NCBI RefSeq assembly: GCF_019956415.1
Contig: NZ_JAHBDK010000018.1
Location: 62,001-126,000 of the forward strand
Length of the DNA: 64,000 nucleotides
Direction: 5' to 3'
Source of the DNA: Pseudomonas sp. GL-B-19
GTDB taxonomy: Bacteria > Pseudomonadota > Gammaproteobacteria > Pseudomonadales > Pseudomonadaceae
Part shown: positions 16,636 through 25,664 of the stretch, piece by piece
How the letters are laid out: every line of letters begins with the position of its first letter
How positions within the stretch are numbered: position 1 is the first letter of the stretch
Notes under the pieces: model-generated
The model's input: the letters and a program-made list of their open reading frames with translations, nothing else
Databases searched by the model: none
What the model was told of the DNA's origin: nothing
Program-made: the position numbers and the translations under genes

Positions 16636-19600
16636 TAAATACGTTCCATCTTCGGTAACCACACACGAATCAGCGAGAACAGGCGATCCAGGTCAATGGG
16701 CTTGGCCAGGTAATCGTTGGAGCCGGCTTGCAAGCAGCGCTCCTGATCGTCCTTCATGGCCTTGGCCGTCACTGCAATGATGGGCAGCTTGCGCCAGCGC
16801 GGGTCCTTGCGGATCTCGATAGTGGCTTCGAAGCCATCCATCTCCGGCATCATCACGTCCATCAACACCAGATCGATGTCCTCGACTTCATTCAGTCTTT
16901 CAATCGCTTCACGACCATTTCGGCCAATGACCACGACTGCGCCCTTTTGCTCCAGCGCACTGGTGAGGGCGAAGATGTTGCGAACATCGTCATCCACCAG
17001 CAGCACCTTGCGACCCTCGAAGACCTTGTCGCGGCTGCGCGCGGTCTTGAGCATCCTCTGCCGTTCATGGGACAACTTCGATTCGACTTTGTGCAGAAAG
17101 AGTGTGACCTCATCCAGCAAACGCTCGGGCGAGCGAGCGCCCTTGATGATGATCGAGCGCGAATACTTGCGAAGCTCCGCCTCTTCATCGCGGGTCAGGT
17201 TGCGCCCGGTGTAGACAATCACCGGCGGGAATGAGCAGATGTCTTCCGTGGACATGCGCTTGAGCAAGTCGTTGCCGAGCATGTCCGGCAGTTTCAGGTC
17301 GATGATCATGCAATCGAAAATCGTCGTGCGCAGCAGGTCCAGGGCGTCCTGAGCCAAGCCAACGGCAGTAATCTCGATGTCTTCGTCGCCGATGAGGCGG
17401 GCAATGCTGTCGCGCTGTACGTCGTCATCTTCCACCAGCAGCACCCGTTTGACCTTCTGAGTCAGCTTGGCTTCGAGGCGGGCGAACACATCCTTCAGTT
17501 CTTCACGAGTAGTCGGCTTGACCGCGTAACCGATGGCGCCCATGTGCATCGCGGCTTCGACCCGGTCTTCCACCGAAATGACATGAACCGGAATGTGCCG
17601 GGTTTCGGCGTGTTCTTTCAGCCGCTGCAACACGGTTAGCCCGGAATGATCCGGCAGGCGCATATCCAGCAAAATGGCGTCGGGAATAAACTCCTTGGCC
17701 AGGTCATAACCTTCGTCGGCACCGTGGGCGACCAGGCACTGATAGCCCAGCTCGTGTGCAAGGTCGTAGAGGATGTGCGCAAAGTTGGGCTCATCTTCCA
17801 CCACCAGAATGCAGCGTGTGGTGAATGGCGCGTGGGTGCGGTCGTCGTTGAAGCGAGGAATATCCACCTCGGCAATCAGCGGCACCAGCGCTGCCGGTGC
17901 CACGCGGTGGGTGATTGCCACGGGAGAAGCCTTCATGGGTTCGACAGGCTCGTCTCCCGGCTCGACGTATTGCTGGGGCAAGACCAGGGTGAACACACTG
18001 CCCTGCCCCGGCTCACTGGTTACGTTGATCGAACCACCGAGCAACGCGGCCAGGTCCCGAGAAATCGACAAGCCCAGACCGGTGCCGCCGTAACGGCGAT
18101 TGGTGGTGCCGTCAGCCTGGCGGAACGCTTCGAAAATGCTGTCTTGCTGCTCCTCGGCGATACCGATCCCGGAGTCGCGGATGATAAAGGCGACACCATC
18201 ATTGGGCTGGGACGCCACGGTCAGGCTGACCGAGCCTTTCTCGGTGAATTTCACCGCGTTCGACAGCAGGTTTTTGATCACTTGTTCCAGACGCTGGCGG
18301 TCGGTGAAGAGCATCTTTGGCGAACCGGGTTGCGACTCGACGTGAAACGCGAGGTTCTTGTCGGTTGCCATCGGCTCGAACATCCCGCGCAAACCGTCTA
18401 CCAGACGCTCGACGCTGACGTTCTCAGGACGCATCTCCAGCTTGCCGGCCTCGACCTTGGAAATATCGAGAATGTCGTTGATCAAATTAAGCAAGTCATT
18501 CCCGGCGGAATAGATCGACTCGGCGAACTTCACCTGTTCGGCAGTCAGGTTTTCCTGAGGATTTTCAGCAAGCAATTTGGCCAGGATCAACGAGCTGTTC
18601 AGCGGCGTGCGCAGTTCATGGGACATGTTGGCGAGAAACTCGGACTTGTACTTGCTGGAGCGCTGCAACTCCAGGGCGCGATCCTCAAGCTGCACCTGAG
18701 CCTGGTTCAGCTCGGTGTTTTTCAGGTCCATGGCATCGCGTTGATCCGCCAGGATCTGCGCCTGCTCGGCGAGTTGCTCGTTGGTCTGCTCCAGCTCTAC
18801 CTGCTGGGTTTCCAGGTGCGCCTGGGACTCCTTGAGAATTCGCGACTGTTCTTCGAGTTCTTCGTTGGCGGTCTTGAGCTCTTCTTGTTGCACTTGCAGC
18901 TCTTCGTTGAGCTGCTGGGTTTCACCCAACACTTCCTGCAAACGTTGCCGATAACGAGCGGCTTCGATCGAGGTGCCGATGTTGCCGGCAATCAACTCAA
19001 GCAACTCGACGTCACGATCAGTCAGCGGACGCAGGAAACCCAGTTCGATCACGCCATTGACCCGCTCGTCATCACTGGTCGGCACCACGAGCACGCTATG
19101 CGGCAGGCCTTCGCCGAGGCCGGAACTGACCTTGAAGTAATCGCTCGGCACGTCATCAAGACGGATCAGGCGAGCCTGGTTCGCGACCTGACCGACAATC
19201 CCTTCATCGCTATAGATCTGCTGGTCGCGTTCTTCCTGCTCACGCGAGAAACCGTAAGATGCAATGCGGTTGAGGCCACCGTGGTCTTCGCGAACATAAA
19301 TGGCGGCGACGGCGGTGCCCAGGTACTGCGCGCAGAACTGCAAAATGTTGCGGCCCAATAAATTGAGGCTCAGTTGCCCCAACACTTGCTCGGCCAGCTC
19401 GGTCTGGCCATTGCGCAGCCAGGCTTGTTGTTCCAGACGCCGGGCGCTGGCTTGCTGCGCACCTAGGTTGGCGCTGTAGTCTTGCGAAAGATTGAGCAGG
19501 TCGCGACGGCCAATATAGGCCAGCAAGGCGCTGATACCGGCGACGAATAACAGGTACAGGCCGATGCTCCAGATCGTGGTACGGCGCACATCGTCGTTGC

Positions 19601-20126
19601 GCGTGGCACGCAACTGCTGCTCCATGTCGATCACTTCTTCGAACTGCTTGCGAATTTCATCGGTCAGTCGCTTGCCGCGCCCGGCCTTGACCGCGGCGCG
19701 GTAATCACCGCTAGCACGCTGCAATTCGATCATCGATTGCGCGTAGTTCGTCCAGTCGGTCTGCAACGCTTGCAGACGACGCACACGATCGGTCTGCACC
19801 GGATTGTCAGCGGTGAGTTCGAGCAAGGTGTTGAGGGCGACCGTTATTCTTGGCTTGGCCGTTTCGTAGGGATCAAGAAAGTGCTCGTCACCGGTCAGCA
19901 GGTAACCGCGCATGCCGGTTTCCAGATCGACGGTCAGCTTCGATGCCTCATTGGCGTTATTGATCACCCGGTCGGTGTGTTCGACCCACTGGATCACTGA
20001 CAACAGATAAGTGATCAGCGAGACAAAAAACACCGCACTGATGATGCCGACACCCAATGGCAGGCTGACGTTGCGGCTCAGGAGTTTGCGGAATCGTTGC
20101 TCATCAACTGAAGACGCAGTGGTCAT
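16635..20126 (-). CDS. Large hybrid sensor kinase: CHASE3-GAF-HisKA-HATPase-three receivers
   Basis: 1163 residues from the ATG at 20126; upstream in-frame codons to 20171 lack support. Order: membrane helix ~23-43, periplasmic four-helix CHASE3-type sensor (LETGMRGYLLTGDEHFLDPY), helix ~192-212, GAF domain ~235-375, a long coiled coil rich in EEL/QLNE repeats, kinase domain with His503 (NMSHELRTPLN), ATPase ending GGTGLGLSISRDL, then three receivers (Asp in AILLDMRLPD, MIIDLKLPD and LVLMDVMMPE). It senses through the periplasm or membrane and passes phosphate through several receivers. It is the first gene of an operon with CheR, CheB and a receiver-kinase. Confidence 0.92.
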   Translation of the reverse strand: MTTASSVDEQRFRKLLSRNVSLPLGVGIISAVFFVSLITYLLSVIQWVEHTDRVINNANEASKLTVDLETGMRGYLLTGDEHFLDPYETAKPRITVALNTLLELTADNPVQTDRVRRLQALQTDWTNYAQSMIELQRASGDYRAAVKAGRGKRLTDEIRKQFEEVIDMEQQLRATRNDDVRRTTIWSIGLYLLFVAGISALLAYIGRRDLLNLSQDYSANLGAQQASARRLEQQAWLRNGQTELAEQVLGQLSLNLLGRNILQFCAQYLGTAVAAIYVREDHGGLNRIASYGFSREQEERDQQIYSDEGIVGQVANQARLIRLDDVPSDYFKVSSGLGEGLPHSVLVVPTSDDERVNGVIELGFLRPLTDRDVELLELIAGNIGTSIEAARYRQRLQEVLGETQQLNEELQVQQEELKTANEELEEQSRILKESQAHLETQQVELEQTNEQLAEQAQILADQRDAMDLKNTELNQAQVQLEDRALELQRSSKYKSEFLANMSHELRTPLNSSLILAKLLAENPQENLTAEQVKFAESIYSAGNDLLNLINDILDISKVEAGKLEMRPENVSVERLVDGLRGMFEPMATDKNLAFHVESQPGSPKMLFTDRQRLEQVIKNLLSNAVKFTEKGSVSLTVASQPNDGVAFIIRDSGIGIAEEQQDSIFEAFRQADGTTNRRYGGTGLGLSISRDLAALLGGSINVTSEPGQGSVFTLVLPQQYVEPGDEPVEPMKASPVAITHRVAPAALVPLIAEVDIPRFNDDRTHAPFTTRCILVVEDEPNFAHILYDLAHELGYQCLVAHGADEGYDLAKEFIPDAILLDMRLPDHSGLTVLQRLKEHAETRHIPVHVISVEDRVEAAMHMGAIGYAVKPTTREELKDVFARLEAKLTQKVKRVLLVEDDDVQRDSIARLIGDEDIEITAVGLAQDALDLLRTTIFDCMIIDLKLPDMLGNDLLKRMSTEDICSFPPVIVYTGRNLTRDEEAELRKYSRSIIIKGARSPERLLDEVTLFLHKVESKLSHERQRMLKTARSRDKVFEGRKVLLVDDDVRNIFALTSALEQKGAVVVIGRNGREAIERLNEVEDIDLVLMDVMMPEMDGFEATIEIRKDPRWRKLPIIAVTAKAMKDDQERCLQAGSNDYLAKPIDLDRLFSLIRVWLPKMERI

Positions 20127-20386
20127 GGGAAGGCCTTGTCGAACTGTTCGAAATGATGGAGTCTGCCCCAAATAAGGCGTATTGATCCAATTTTCTGCCG
20201 CGTATCAAGGTAAATCCCCGCATTTAGCTGCGCGAGCGCAAAGGGAGCGGTTATCCTTGCCATCCTTGAACCGTTGTTCTTTTTTGCGCAACGTTGGGAA
20301 CTTGTCGGGACCCGCCACTTGCTCATGCAAGAGCCCCGCAACTTTATTGACCGGCACCCTGAATTCATTCTTTGAGAGCTCCCACT

Positions 20387-20755
20387 ATGTCCGCCGACGC
20401 ATCCATCATATTAGTAGTCGAAGACGATGCCATTGTGCGCATGCTGATCGTTGACGTGCTAGAGGAGCTGGAGTTCAAAGTACTTGAGGCAGATGGCAGC
20501 GAAAAGGCGCTGGAATTTCTCAACGACGAAGACCAGTACATCGATTTGATGATGACCGATGTCGGCTTGCCCGTGATGGACGGACGAGAACTGGCCGTTC
20601 AGGCAAGGATGCTGCGCCCTGAACTGCCCATCCTGTTCGCCAGCGGTTACGCCGAAAGCATTGAAGTGCCTGCTGACATGCACGTGATCGGCAAACCGTT
20701 CTCGATCGATCAGCTACGCGACAAGGTCAAGTCCATGCTCGACAGCCAGGCCTGA
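20387..20755 (+). CDS. Single-domain response regulator, divergent from the kinase operon
   Basis: 122 residues from the ATG at 20387; an upstream TTG at 20372 lacks advantage. It contains only a receiver: EDD at 12-14, phospho-Asp D58 (LMMTDVGLPVMDG), Lys in VIGKPFSIDQL. It is transcribed away from the hybrid kinase across a 260-base gap, which must hold both promoters, and probably serves that kinase. The receiver resembles the one lost from the broken gene at 13196. Confidence 0.85.
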   Translation: MSADASIILVVEDDAIVRMLIVDVLEELEFKVLEADGSEKALEFLNDEDQYIDLMMTDVGLPVMDGRELAVQARMLRPELPILFASGYAESIEVPADMHVIGKPFSIDQLRDKVKSMLDSQA

Positions 20756-20804
20756 GTCCCTCGTTTCACCCTTCTCTACTACCCGCACCAAGGAATACCC
20801 GTTA

Positions 20805-22106
20805 ATGAGTCAGCCCCGCGCAACCAAAGTCCTGGTCATTGGTTACGTCTGGCCCGAGCCGCGCTCTTCAGCGGCCAGCGGGCATGTGATGCAAATCCTC
20901 GATACGTTGTTGCAGCAAGGTTGGGACATTACCTTCAGCAGCCCGGCCGGCACCGGTGAACACCGGGCGGACCTGACGGCGCTGGGTATTCGTGAAGTGG
21001 CAATCGAATTGAACAACAGCAGCTTCGACACGTTTATCAGTGAACTGGCACCGGATATCGTGCTGTTCGATCAGTTCATGATGGAAGAACAATTCGGCTG
21101 GCGCGTTGAAAAACACTGCCCAGACGCCTTGCGTGTGCTTGAGACGTCGGATTTGCAAAGCCTGCGCCATGCCCGGCATCAACGGCTTAAAGAGCGTTTG
21201 AAAGACCGCGATGACGCCAATGACTTCAGCGAGTTGTTTGCTCCGGCATTGCGTGAAGAGTTCGAGTTAATGGCTGATACAGACCTGGCCAAACGAGAGA
21301 TCGCCGCGCTGTATCGTTGCGATTTGAACCTGATGATCTCCGAAGTGGAAATCGAATTGCTGGTCGAGCAGTTCAAACTGCCGCGCAACTCGTTGCACTG
21401 GTGTCCGTTGATGGTCGATCTGCCGAGTGCGCCGCCAACGGCGTTTGCAGACCGCGCGCATTTTTTGAGTATCGGCAACTTTCGCCATGCGCCGAACTGG
21501 GATGCCGTGCTCTGGATGAAAACGGCCATCTGGCCGCTGATCCGCGAGCAGTTGCCCACGGCGCAGTTGCATATCTACGGCGCTTACACACCGCCCAAGG
21601 CCACCGCGCTTCATAACCCGGCGCAGGGCTTTCATGTAATGAACTGGGCTGAAGACGCCTTGCAAGTAATGTCGGCAGCACGGGTGTGTCTGGCACCGCT
21701 GCGGTTCGGGGCGGGCATCAAAGGCAAGATCGTCGACGCCATGCTGTGTGGCACGCCGAATGTCACGACGCCGATTGGCGCAGAAGCCATGCACGGGGTA
21801 GAAGCGTGGCCGGGCGCGGTGGCCAGAACGGCACAGGCGTTCGCCGATGATGCCGTGCAACTCTATAAAGACGAAACCCGGTGGTTGCAGGCGCAGGCAT
21901 CAGGGTTTGAATTATTGAATACTCGTTATCTGTCAGCTACACACGGCCCTGCATTGATCGCCAAACTCAACGATTGCCGGCAGCATCTTTGCGCTATTCG
22001 AAGAAACAACTTCATCGGCAGTATGCTGCGTCATCACCAGCATAAAAGCACTCAATACATGTCGCAGTGGATCGAAGCCAAGAACAGACATAAAGAAGAC
22101 GCCTGA
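20805..22106 (+). CDS. Glycosyltransferase, GT4-like
   Basis: 433 residues, AAGGAA 9 bases before the ATG. It shows a two-domain GT-B layout: N-terminal domain with VLVIGYVWPEPRSSAASGH, and a C-terminal nucleotide-sugar domain with FLSIGNFRHAPNWDAVLWM, LHIYGAYTPPKA and the end motif APLRFGAGIKGKIVDAMLCGTPNVTTPIGAEAM. This resembles group 1 glycosyltransferases that build surface polysaccharide or glycoprotein. It lies 49 bases after the receiver gene but no other polysaccharide genes are near, so the acceptor is unknown. Confidence 0.8.
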   Translation: MSQPRATKVLVIGYVWPEPRSSAASGHVMQILDTLLQQGWDITFSSPAGTGEHRADLTALGIREVAIELNNSSFDTFISELAPDIVLFDQFMMEEQFGWRVEKHCPDALRVLETSDLQSLRHARHQRLKERLKDRDDANDFSELFAPALREEFELMADTDLAKREIAALYRCDLNLMISEVEIELLVEQFKLPRNSLHWCPLMVDLPSAPPTAFADRAHFLSIGNFRHAPNWDAVLWMKTAIWPLIREQLPTAQLHIYGAYTPPKATALHNPAQGFHVMNWAEDALQVMSAARVCLAPLRFGAGIKGKIVDAMLCGTPNVTTPIGAEAMHGVEAWPGAVARTAQAFADDAVQLYKDETRWLQAQASGFELLNTRYLSATHGPALIAKLNDCRQHLCAIRRNNFIGSMLRHHQHKSTQYMSQWIEAKNRHKEDA

Positions 22107-22256
22107 CTATTAAACAAACCCTCTACGCCCATACATTTTTAGCATCAAGCCTTATTTGGCTATCGCCTGGCATGAGGTTATAAGTATTTGCCATCGCTCA
22201 GAACGTTACGACCAACAACTTGAGCAAATTACTTATTACCCATGCAAGGAAGCTAT

Positions 22257-23153
22257 ATGAGTAATACCCATCTAAACACCCTGTCAAACTCCATCTATGA
22301 CACTGTGGATTTCACGCCAAGCCGCTGGATGAGCGACACTCCGATTATTGATAACTTATCGTTTGCCGACTTGGTATTACCCGGCGCCCACAATGCCGGC
22401 GTAGATAAAAAAGCATCTTATGCAGCACCGGGCATAAGTCACTGGACGTCCTGTCAGAGCAATAGCTTTTACTATCAATTGACCCAAGGTGCGCGCGCAC
22501 TCGACCTGAGGCTTGAATACGAGGTTTCCCAAAAAGGCGTCGCTACGTTCTGGTTCCATCACAACGGCTTTCGCTCGTCCCGTTCGCTGGAAAACCTGGT
22601 GACGAGTGTGATCCGCTTTCTTCAGGAGAACCCCGACGAATTCATCTTGCTGGACTTTCACGAGTTGTCGTCCGACAAACCGCCTTTCAATTTCAAGGAG
22701 TTGAACAGGTTTCTGCTGACACATTTGGGAAACCGGATGATCCCCTACAGCAATGCTTTCCTGACGCTTGGACAACTTAGGCAAGCCAGCTACGCACAAC
22801 GAGTGCTGGTGGCAACCGAGCGTCATCCGGACATGGACTCGTCGTGGTTTTGTCGAAAAATCGAGCACAAGTGGAGTGGTATTGCGACCACCAGCATTAG
22901 TGAACTGACCACGCATATCACGCAGGTCATGAAGTACCCGCCTCGCGGGTTGCCATGGTCGCTTTCCGCCACCAGTTACAGTGCCTTAGGCGGCCCGGTG
23001 AACATCAGGCAGCAGCTGGACGACTGGTTTGATCCCGCTGGCCGTGACTGGGTCCTGAAAAGCAGCATTATTAATGCAGATTTTTTTGAAACATCGAAAC
23101 TGGTGCAACATTGCCGGATGGCAAGTGTGATCAAAGCGAACAACGACGCTTGA
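22257..23153 (+). CDS. PI-PLC X-domain-like phosphodiesterase, copy 1
   Basis: 298 residues from the ATG at 22257, preceded by AAGGAAG; the upstream ATG at 22242 overlaps that ribosome site. It carries the fold markers of bacterial phosphatidylinositol-specific phospholipase C: catalytic-type His45 in LPGAHNAG, the ARALDLRLEY segment, His101/102 in FWFHHNGF, and DEFILLDFHEL. No signal peptide is visible. The next gene is a diverged paralogue. Phosphoinositides are absent from most bacteria, so a role against eukaryotic membranes or on another phosphodiester is inferred. Confidence 0.75.
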   Translation: MSNTHLNTLSNSIYDTVDFTPSRWMSDTPIIDNLSFADLVLPGAHNAGVDKKASYAAPGISHWTSCQSNSFYYQLTQGARALDLRLEYEVSQKGVATFWFHHNGFRSSRSLENLVTSVIRFLQENPDEFILLDFHELSSDKPPFNFKELNRFLLTHLGNRMIPYSNAFLTLGQLRQASYAQRVLVATERHPDMDSSWFCRKIEHKWSGIATTSISELTTHITQVMKYPPRGLPWSLSATSYSALGGPVNIRQQLDDWFDPAGRDWVLKSSIINADFFETSKLVQHCRMASVIKANNDA

Positions 23154-23306
23154 TGCGTGCCAATCAGGCATGGATTGAACGTGCCATACATTCGCTATGT
23201 TTATAAAATTGTTTCAAGCGCTGGCAACCGTGCGTTTGTCTTCTATTGTTGTTTTACCGATAGTACTTCCCCCACGGACGGGGCGAAATCATAAACAGGA
23301 TTGACA

Positions 23307-24197
23307 ATGACAAGGCATACAAAAGGGAATTTTGATAAACATAAATGGATGAGCAATACCCTCGACATCAATCGCCTGAAACTGACCGACATCGTCTGGC
23401 CCGGCGCTCATAATGCGGGCATGGATAAACAGGCGCCCAACTATGATGTGCTTATTGGTAACTGGACCACCTGTCAGAACGACTCGTTCGCCTGGCAACT
23501 TGCGAATGGTGCAAGAGCGTTTGATATCCGTCTCGGTTATACCCAGGGTCATGATCAATCGATTTTCTATTTCCATCATAACGGCTACCAATCGCACCGC
23601 GTCCTCGAGGAATTGATCAGAGCCGTAACAACGTTTCTCGATCAAAATCCGGATGAGTTCATCGTCTTCGACTTCCACCAACTGGGAGACGGGACCAAAC
23701 CCTTTGACTATCAGAAGCTGAATAACCTTCTGGTCCGTCGACTTGGCCAGCGGATCATTGCGCCTACCCATGCCACAAGCACGTTGGGTGAACTCAAGCG
23801 TCTCAGTGCGAGCCACAGGATTGTGCTGGCGGCACCCAAGGTTCCAGAGCTGAACGCTGACTACTTCTGGCCGCGCATCCCGCACAAGTGGAACGCTACC
23901 CGTTTCAATGACGCCGACGATCTGAAACGCCTTATCGCCAGCACACTCGAAAATGCGCCTTACGAAACGTTCCTGTGGTCGTTGTCAGCTACTAGCTATG
24001 CGTTTCTGGGCGGCCCCCAGGACATCAAGAACCACATCAACGACTGGTTCAACCCATCCCGGGACTGGGTGACACGTTGCAGCATTATCAATATCGATTT
24101 CTTCGACGAGTCAGAGATCGTTCGTTACTGCTGGATGGCCACGAGCATGAAAGCCGTTTACGGTCGTGCCTTGCATGACCTGTCGGCGACATCCTGA
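23307..24197 (+). CDS. PI-PLC X-domain-like phosphodiesterase, copy 2
   Basis: 296 residues from the ATG at 23307 with ACAGGA six bases upstream. It aligns along its length with the previous gene: PGAHNAG (His35), ARAFDIRLGY, YFHHNGYQSH (His90/91), DEFIVFDFHQL, WSLSATSYAFLGGP and a matching C-terminus (NIDFFDESEIVRYCWMA). The pair arose by tandem duplication and has since diverged strongly. It also lacks a visible export signal. The 153 bases between the copies hold a possible promoter but no further gene. Confidence 0.75.
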   Translation: MTRHTKGNFDKHKWMSNTLDINRLKLTDIVWPGAHNAGMDKQAPNYDVLIGNWTTCQNDSFAWQLANGARAFDIRLGYTQGHDQSIFYFHHNGYQSHRVLEELIRAVTTFLDQNPDEFIVFDFHQLGDGTKPFDYQKLNNLLVRRLGQRIIAPTHATSTLGELKRLSASHRIVLAAPKVPELNADYFWPRIPHKWNATRFNDADDLKRLIASTLENAPYETFLWSLSATSYAFLGGPQDIKNHINDWFNPSRDWVTRCSIINIDFFDESEIVRYCWMATSMKAVYGRALHDLSATS

Positions 24198-24318
24198 CGC
24201 CAGTGCGCGCACTACACGCTGGTATTCCAAGCTTGGATAGATGCATGATCGCGCCCTTCACAGCAAGCCAATGAACGCTATCAACAGCATGTCGCAACCC
24301 TTTAAAGAGCGAGCAATT

Positions 24319-25263
24319 ATGTATCTGGTGTGTGGCGAAGCGCTGTTCGATTTCTTCAGTGAAGAGGATGCCAGCGGTCTGGCTTCAAAAGTGAATTTCA
24401 AGGCGATTGCCGGCGGTTCACCGTTCAACGTCGCGGTTGGTTTACGCCGCTTGGGCGTGGACGCGGCGTTGTTTGCCGGGTTGTCCACCGACTACCTCGG
24501 CCGGCGTTTACAACAAGTGCTGAAGGATGAAGGCGTGCGCACGGATTTTCTGGTGGACTTCGCCGCCCCCACCACATTGGCGATGGTTGCAGTGCGCGCC
24601 AATGGCTCGCCGCATTACAGCTTTCGCGGTGAAGGCTGCGCGGATCGTCAGTTGAAACCGGAACACCTGCCGGAATTGGGGCCTGAAGTGCGCGGCTTGC
24701 ACATCAGTTCATTTTCATTGGTCGTGCAACCGATTGCCGACACGTTACTGGCGCTGGTGCAGCGCGAAAGCGGCAAACGCCTGATCAGCCTCGACCCGAA
24801 TGTGCGGCTCAATCCTGAACCGAACATCGACCTGTGGCGCTCGCGGATTGCGACGTTGGTGGAATACGCCGACCTGATCAAAGTCAGCGATGAGGATTTG
24901 AGCCTGTTGTATCCCGAGGAAGACCCGCAGCGCGTGATCGAAGGCTGGCTGCAGCATCGCTGTCAGCTGGTATTCCTGACCCGTGGTGGCGAGGGTGCGA
25001 CAGTGTTTAGCCATGTGCATGGTTCGTGGTCGGTGCCGGCCAGTCCGGTGAAGATTGCCGATACGGTGGGGGCTGGCGATACGTTCCAGGCGGCGTTGAT
25101 TACCTGGTTGACAGAGCAGCAGCTGGATTCGGTGGAAGGTGTGCAATCGCTGAGCCGCGAGCACATCGACAGCATGTTGAAGTTTGCGGTGCAGGCGGCG
25201 GCGCTGACGTGCAGCAAGACCGGGCCGGATTTGCCGTATCGGCATCAACTGGATCTTCGCTGA
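24319..25263 (+). CDS. PfkB-family carbohydrate kinase (fructokinase-like)
   Basis: 314 residues from the ATG at 24319 (MYLVCGEALFDFF); the open frame upstream to 24241 does not read as kinase sequence. Ribokinase-family markers are present: GGSPFNVAVGLRRLG near the N-terminus and the anion-hole/catalytic motif DTVGAGDTFQAAL near residue 250. The start sequence is like the fructokinase MtlZ of Pseudomonas mannitol operons, but no other mannitol gene is here. It phosphorylates a sugar, probably fructose, with ATP in the cytosol. Confidence 0.82.
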   Translation: MYLVCGEALFDFFSEEDASGLASKVNFKAIAGGSPFNVAVGLRRLGVDAALFAGLSTDYLGRRLQQVLKDEGVRTDFLVDFAAPTTLAMVAVRANGSPHYSFRGEGCADRQLKPEHLPELGPEVRGLHISSFSLVVQPIADTLLALVQRESGKRLISLDPNVRLNPEPNIDLWRSRIATLVEYADLIKVSDEDLSLLYPEEDPQRVIEGWLQHRCQLVFLTRGGEGATVFSHVHGSWSVPASPVKIADTVGAGDTFQAALITWLTEQQLDSVEGVQSLSREHIDSMLKFAVQAAALTCSKTGPDLPYRHQLDLR

Positions 25264-25268
25264 ATGTG

Positions 25269-25454
25269 AGGCCCTCATCGTCGGAACGCCGCCCGGAGCC
25301 GGCTCGCTCCCACATTGGATCGTTGTCGAACACAAAATCTGTGTTCACCGCAGCTCCCACATTTTGATCTTGATCAGGCACAGATTGGGTGACCGCAGCT
25401 GATCCCCTGTGGGAGCGAGCCTGCTCGCGATGGCGGTGCCAAAGACACCGCCCA
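25269..25454. repeat. Cluster of REP elements (GTGGGAGCGAGC type)
   Basis: A REP half lies at 25296-25312 (GGCTCGCTCCCAC on the plus strand) and a full one at 25411-25434 (GTGGGAGCGAGCCTGCTCGC), followed by a hairpin GGCGGTG / CACCGCC at 25434-25454. The lead-in CTCATCGTCGGAACGCCGCC at 25273 also precedes the REPIN near 37.4 kb, showing the conserved flanking block. The rest of the 400-base gap before vgrG holds only its presumed promoter. Confidence 0.8.
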
Positions 25455-25664
25455 CCTCCAGTTCCTCGCCACATCGAGACCGACACTCCGAGCTTTCCAG
25501 CAAAAACATAAAGAAATATCCCCTGTATTCATTGGCCAAAACCGTGCCACCAAGGGTTCTCCCAATGACCGGACACCCGCCCGCCTACGCCATTTGCGCC
25601 TTGAACGAGGCGGTTTAATCCTGCACCATCCGCCCCAGCTTATCCAAAGGACGGAATTCAAAGC

